From: Methanobrevibacter sp. | GTDB taxonomy: Archaea; Methanobacteriota; Methanobacteria; Methanobacteriales; Methanobacteriaceae | Assembly: GCF_017409525.1 (NCBI RefSeq) | Contig: NZ_JAFQSO010000012.1 | Coordinates: 62,001 to 126,000 of the forward strand | DNA: 64,000 bases | Direction of reading: 5' to 3' | Shown here: positions 62,543 through 64,000 of the stretch, piece by piece | How positions within the stretch are numbered: position 1 is the stretch's first letter | Layout of the letters: every line of letters begins with the position of its first letter | Position numbers and translations under genes: made by a program | The notes under the pieces: model-generated | The model's database searches: none | What the model was told of the DNA's origin: nothing | The model's input: the letters and a program-made list of their open reading frames with translations, nothing else

Positions 62543-64000
62543 TTAAGAAACCCTCAATTTCAATTCCTTAACCATTTCACCATTCTTATTTATTTTTGAT
62601 GCCATCCTGTAATACTCAACCGCTTTTGGAAATATTCCTGAATGATAATAAATTAAACCCATTAATGCCAGGGCATCAGCATTCCTATCATCAAAATCAA
62701 GCAATTTTTCCAAGATTTCAGCTGACGTATCCAAATCTCCCTGATTGTATAAATCATAGGCTTCCTCATACATCACTTCAACATCATCTAGAGAATCAAG
62801 CTCGCCAATATCTTTTGAGTTGTCTTTTTTATTTGAAAGCAAAACTTCGAGTTCATTGGCCATTTCATTTGATTTATCTTGAGATAATGCTTTTTTTGTA
62901 AAATAAAGTGAGATATCCTTTTGATTTTGATTGTATAATATCTGCGCCATTAATGCAAGTGAATCTACATGATTCTTGTCAATCGATAAGATATTATTCA
63001 AGAGGTCTTTGGATGTCGAATAATCTCCATCAGCAAATGATTTTGATGCCTCATCAAATAACTGGGAAACCTCATCATTTTCAGTTTTATCAATGACCTC
63101 ATCAATTATCTCCCTACTCCCTTCAAAATCATTCGAAATCAATTGGCACATGTAGTTGAGAATGTATTTAGTTGCATTTTTGTGAAGTGGCTTGTTATCA
63201 TTGCCGCATTTTGGAGAGTATATGCAAGCTGGACAGCCGCTTTTACAATTACAATTATTAAGAAGATCCATAGTGGATTTGAGCAATTCGACAAAAACAT
63301 CCACTGCTTTTTCACAAATTCCAATTCCACCCTCATATCCGTCATAAATAAATATGGTCGCTTCCTGCGTATCTTCATGATAATTTGTAGAAAGTCCTCC
63401 AATGTCAAACCTATCACACATTGTATGAAGCGGGAACAGGCCGATTAATGCATGCTCGGCACCATGAAGACCGCCTGCAAAAACTTCCTCTTCTGCGAAC
63501 ATATCTTCCAAGGTATCTTTAACCTGTTTTGGAATTGTAAACCACAGCCCCTTGGTTTTGAATTTTAAGGGAGGTAAGTCAAGAGGATATGTTCCAATGG
63601 ATTTTGAAAAATGCATTTTTTTATACTTGTAATAATCTTCACGAACTGTCAGTTCCCCAAAGTGAATCGTAAAGTCACCATATTTTGTTTTTGACAATTT
63701 CTTTTCTATTCTGATTTCAGTCTGATTCAAGACCATCGTATGATAGTCGACAGTCTTTTGTGAAACATTAACGAATCCATTTTTCAAATTTACGCTATTG
63801 ACAACATAAGTGTCTCCCTTGTTGATTAAGATTGCACCTTCATGAGCTTCCCTATATACTTGAGACCTCTCCATTGTCTCAAGAAGCCTTCCATTATTCA
63901 TCACCTTGAATTCCTGACCTGAAATCTGGTCAAGGGAATGGTCCAATGCAGGATTGTCATCATAGGGATACATATAATCCCCTCGAATGTTTTTATGCAA
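62543..64000 (-). CDS. DEAD/DEAH helicase C-terminal part with DUF1998/MZB zinc motif and TPR repeats (5' end outside window)
   Basis: 485 codons are open from the window edge, so the start is missing. The first 120 residues (EAHEGAILINKGDTYVVNSV) match the accessory domain after the helicase core of MrfA/YprA-like DNA helicases. Next is VFAGGLHGAEHALIGLFPLH, a DUF1998/MZB stretch, and CNCKSGCPACIYSPKCGNDNKPLHK-type zinc motif near 255-275 (four cysteines). From about residue 310 there are two blocks of TPR-like repeats, such as ADALALMGLIYYHSGIF. TPR repeats at the end of such helicases are unusual. Confidence 0.8.
   Translation of the reverse strand: MHKNIRGDYMYPYDDNPALDHSLDQISGQEFKVMNNGRLLETMERSQVYREAHEGAILINKGDTYVVNSVNLKNGFVNVSQKTVDYHTMVLNQTEIRIEKKLSKTKYGDFTIHFGELTVREDYYKYKKMHFSKSIGTYPLDLPPLKFKTKGLWFTIPKQVKDTLEDMFAEEEVFAGGLHGAEHALIGLFPLHTMCDRFDIGGLSTNYHEDTQEATIFIYDGYEGGIGICEKAVDVFVELLKSTMDLLNNCNCKSGCPACIYSPKCGNDNKPLHKNATKYILNYMCQLISNDFEGSREIIDEVIDKTENDEVSQLFDEASKSFADGDYSTSKDLLNNILSIDKNHVDSLALMAQILYNQNQKDISLYFTKKALSQDKSNEMANELEVLLSNKKDNSKDIGELDSLDDVEVMYEEAYDLYNQGDLDTSAEILEKLLDFDDRNADALALMGLIYYHSGIFPKAVEYYRMASKINKNGEMVKELKLRVS

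Overview
The window is a compact, AT-rich archaeal chromosome segment from a hydrogenotrophic methanogen of the Methanobacteriales, most likely a Methanobrevibacter. Support comes from genes found only or mainly in methanogens: comA, comD and comE (coenzyme M), cofH (F420), npdG (F420:NADP oxidoreductase), an FprA-type F420H2 oxidase, an HdrABC-like set, mtxX, cyclic 2,3-diphosphoglycerate synthetase, the archaeal shikimate entry enzymes, pantoate kinase, and the DUF1890/DUF1894/metE block. Both primase subunits, a class I CCA-adding enzyme and a tRNA gene without encoded CCA are also archaeal. I see no rRNA, CRISPR array, insertion sequence or prophage. No gene-free stretch exceeds 300 bp; the longest is 6079-6368.

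Layout. 1-4.1 kb: the start of a Nudix gene, a NifU-like/GGGtGRT pair, a small monooxygenase, NAD kinase, ferredoxin and an iron-sulfur flavoprotein. 4.2-8.1 kb: a Cas4-like nuclease, a methyltransferase pair behind a DtxR-type palindrome (the second gene is frame-interrupted), and a NhaC antiporter. 8.4-16.3 kb: secreted and SseB-like small proteins, a PanE-like reductase, an acyltransferase, an MsrA-MsrB fusion, an Mrp ATPase and a CoA-disulfide-reductase-like flavoenzyme. 16.3-24.2 kb: a CAT-like protein, an orphan MutH/Sau3AI-like domain, npdG, and a tight operon aroA'-aroB'-thpR-cca-MATE. 24.4-29.4 kb: pantoate kinase and an oxygen-defence group (iron-sulfur flavoprotein, flavodoxin, FprA). 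29.4-35.2 kb: a five-gene operon headed by metG. 35.4-40.6 kb: both primase subunits, thymidylate kinase and cofH.

40.8-49.1 kb is the most interesting region. comD and comE (+) face a minus-strand operon of comA, a DUF39-ferredoxin fusion (homocysteine synthesis type), and HdrC-, HdrB- and HdrA-like genes. UPF0280, another homocysteine-synthesis family, lies just upstream on the same strand. The HdrA-like protein ends in an MvhD-like domain that has lost every cysteine, and the HdrB-like protein has lost one cysteine of its second CCG motif. I propose a specialised Hdr-like complex serving sulfur assimilation (homocysteine or sulfite supply for coenzyme M) rather than heterodisulfide reduction. 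This is inference.

49.2-64 kb: cyclic-DPG synthetase, mtxX, cis-prenyltransferase, TatD, a pair of class III signal-peptide pilin-like genes, cobM, the DUF1890-DUF1894-metE operon, tRNA-Ala(GGC), hypA-hypB-DUF354, an aldo/keto reductase with ferredoxin motifs, and the 3' part of a DUF1998 helicase fused to TPR repeats.

Most genes sit in close, same-strand groups with 4-10 nt gaps or ATGA-type overlaps, and many starts have GGTG or GGAG ribosome-binding sites. Several starts are TTG.
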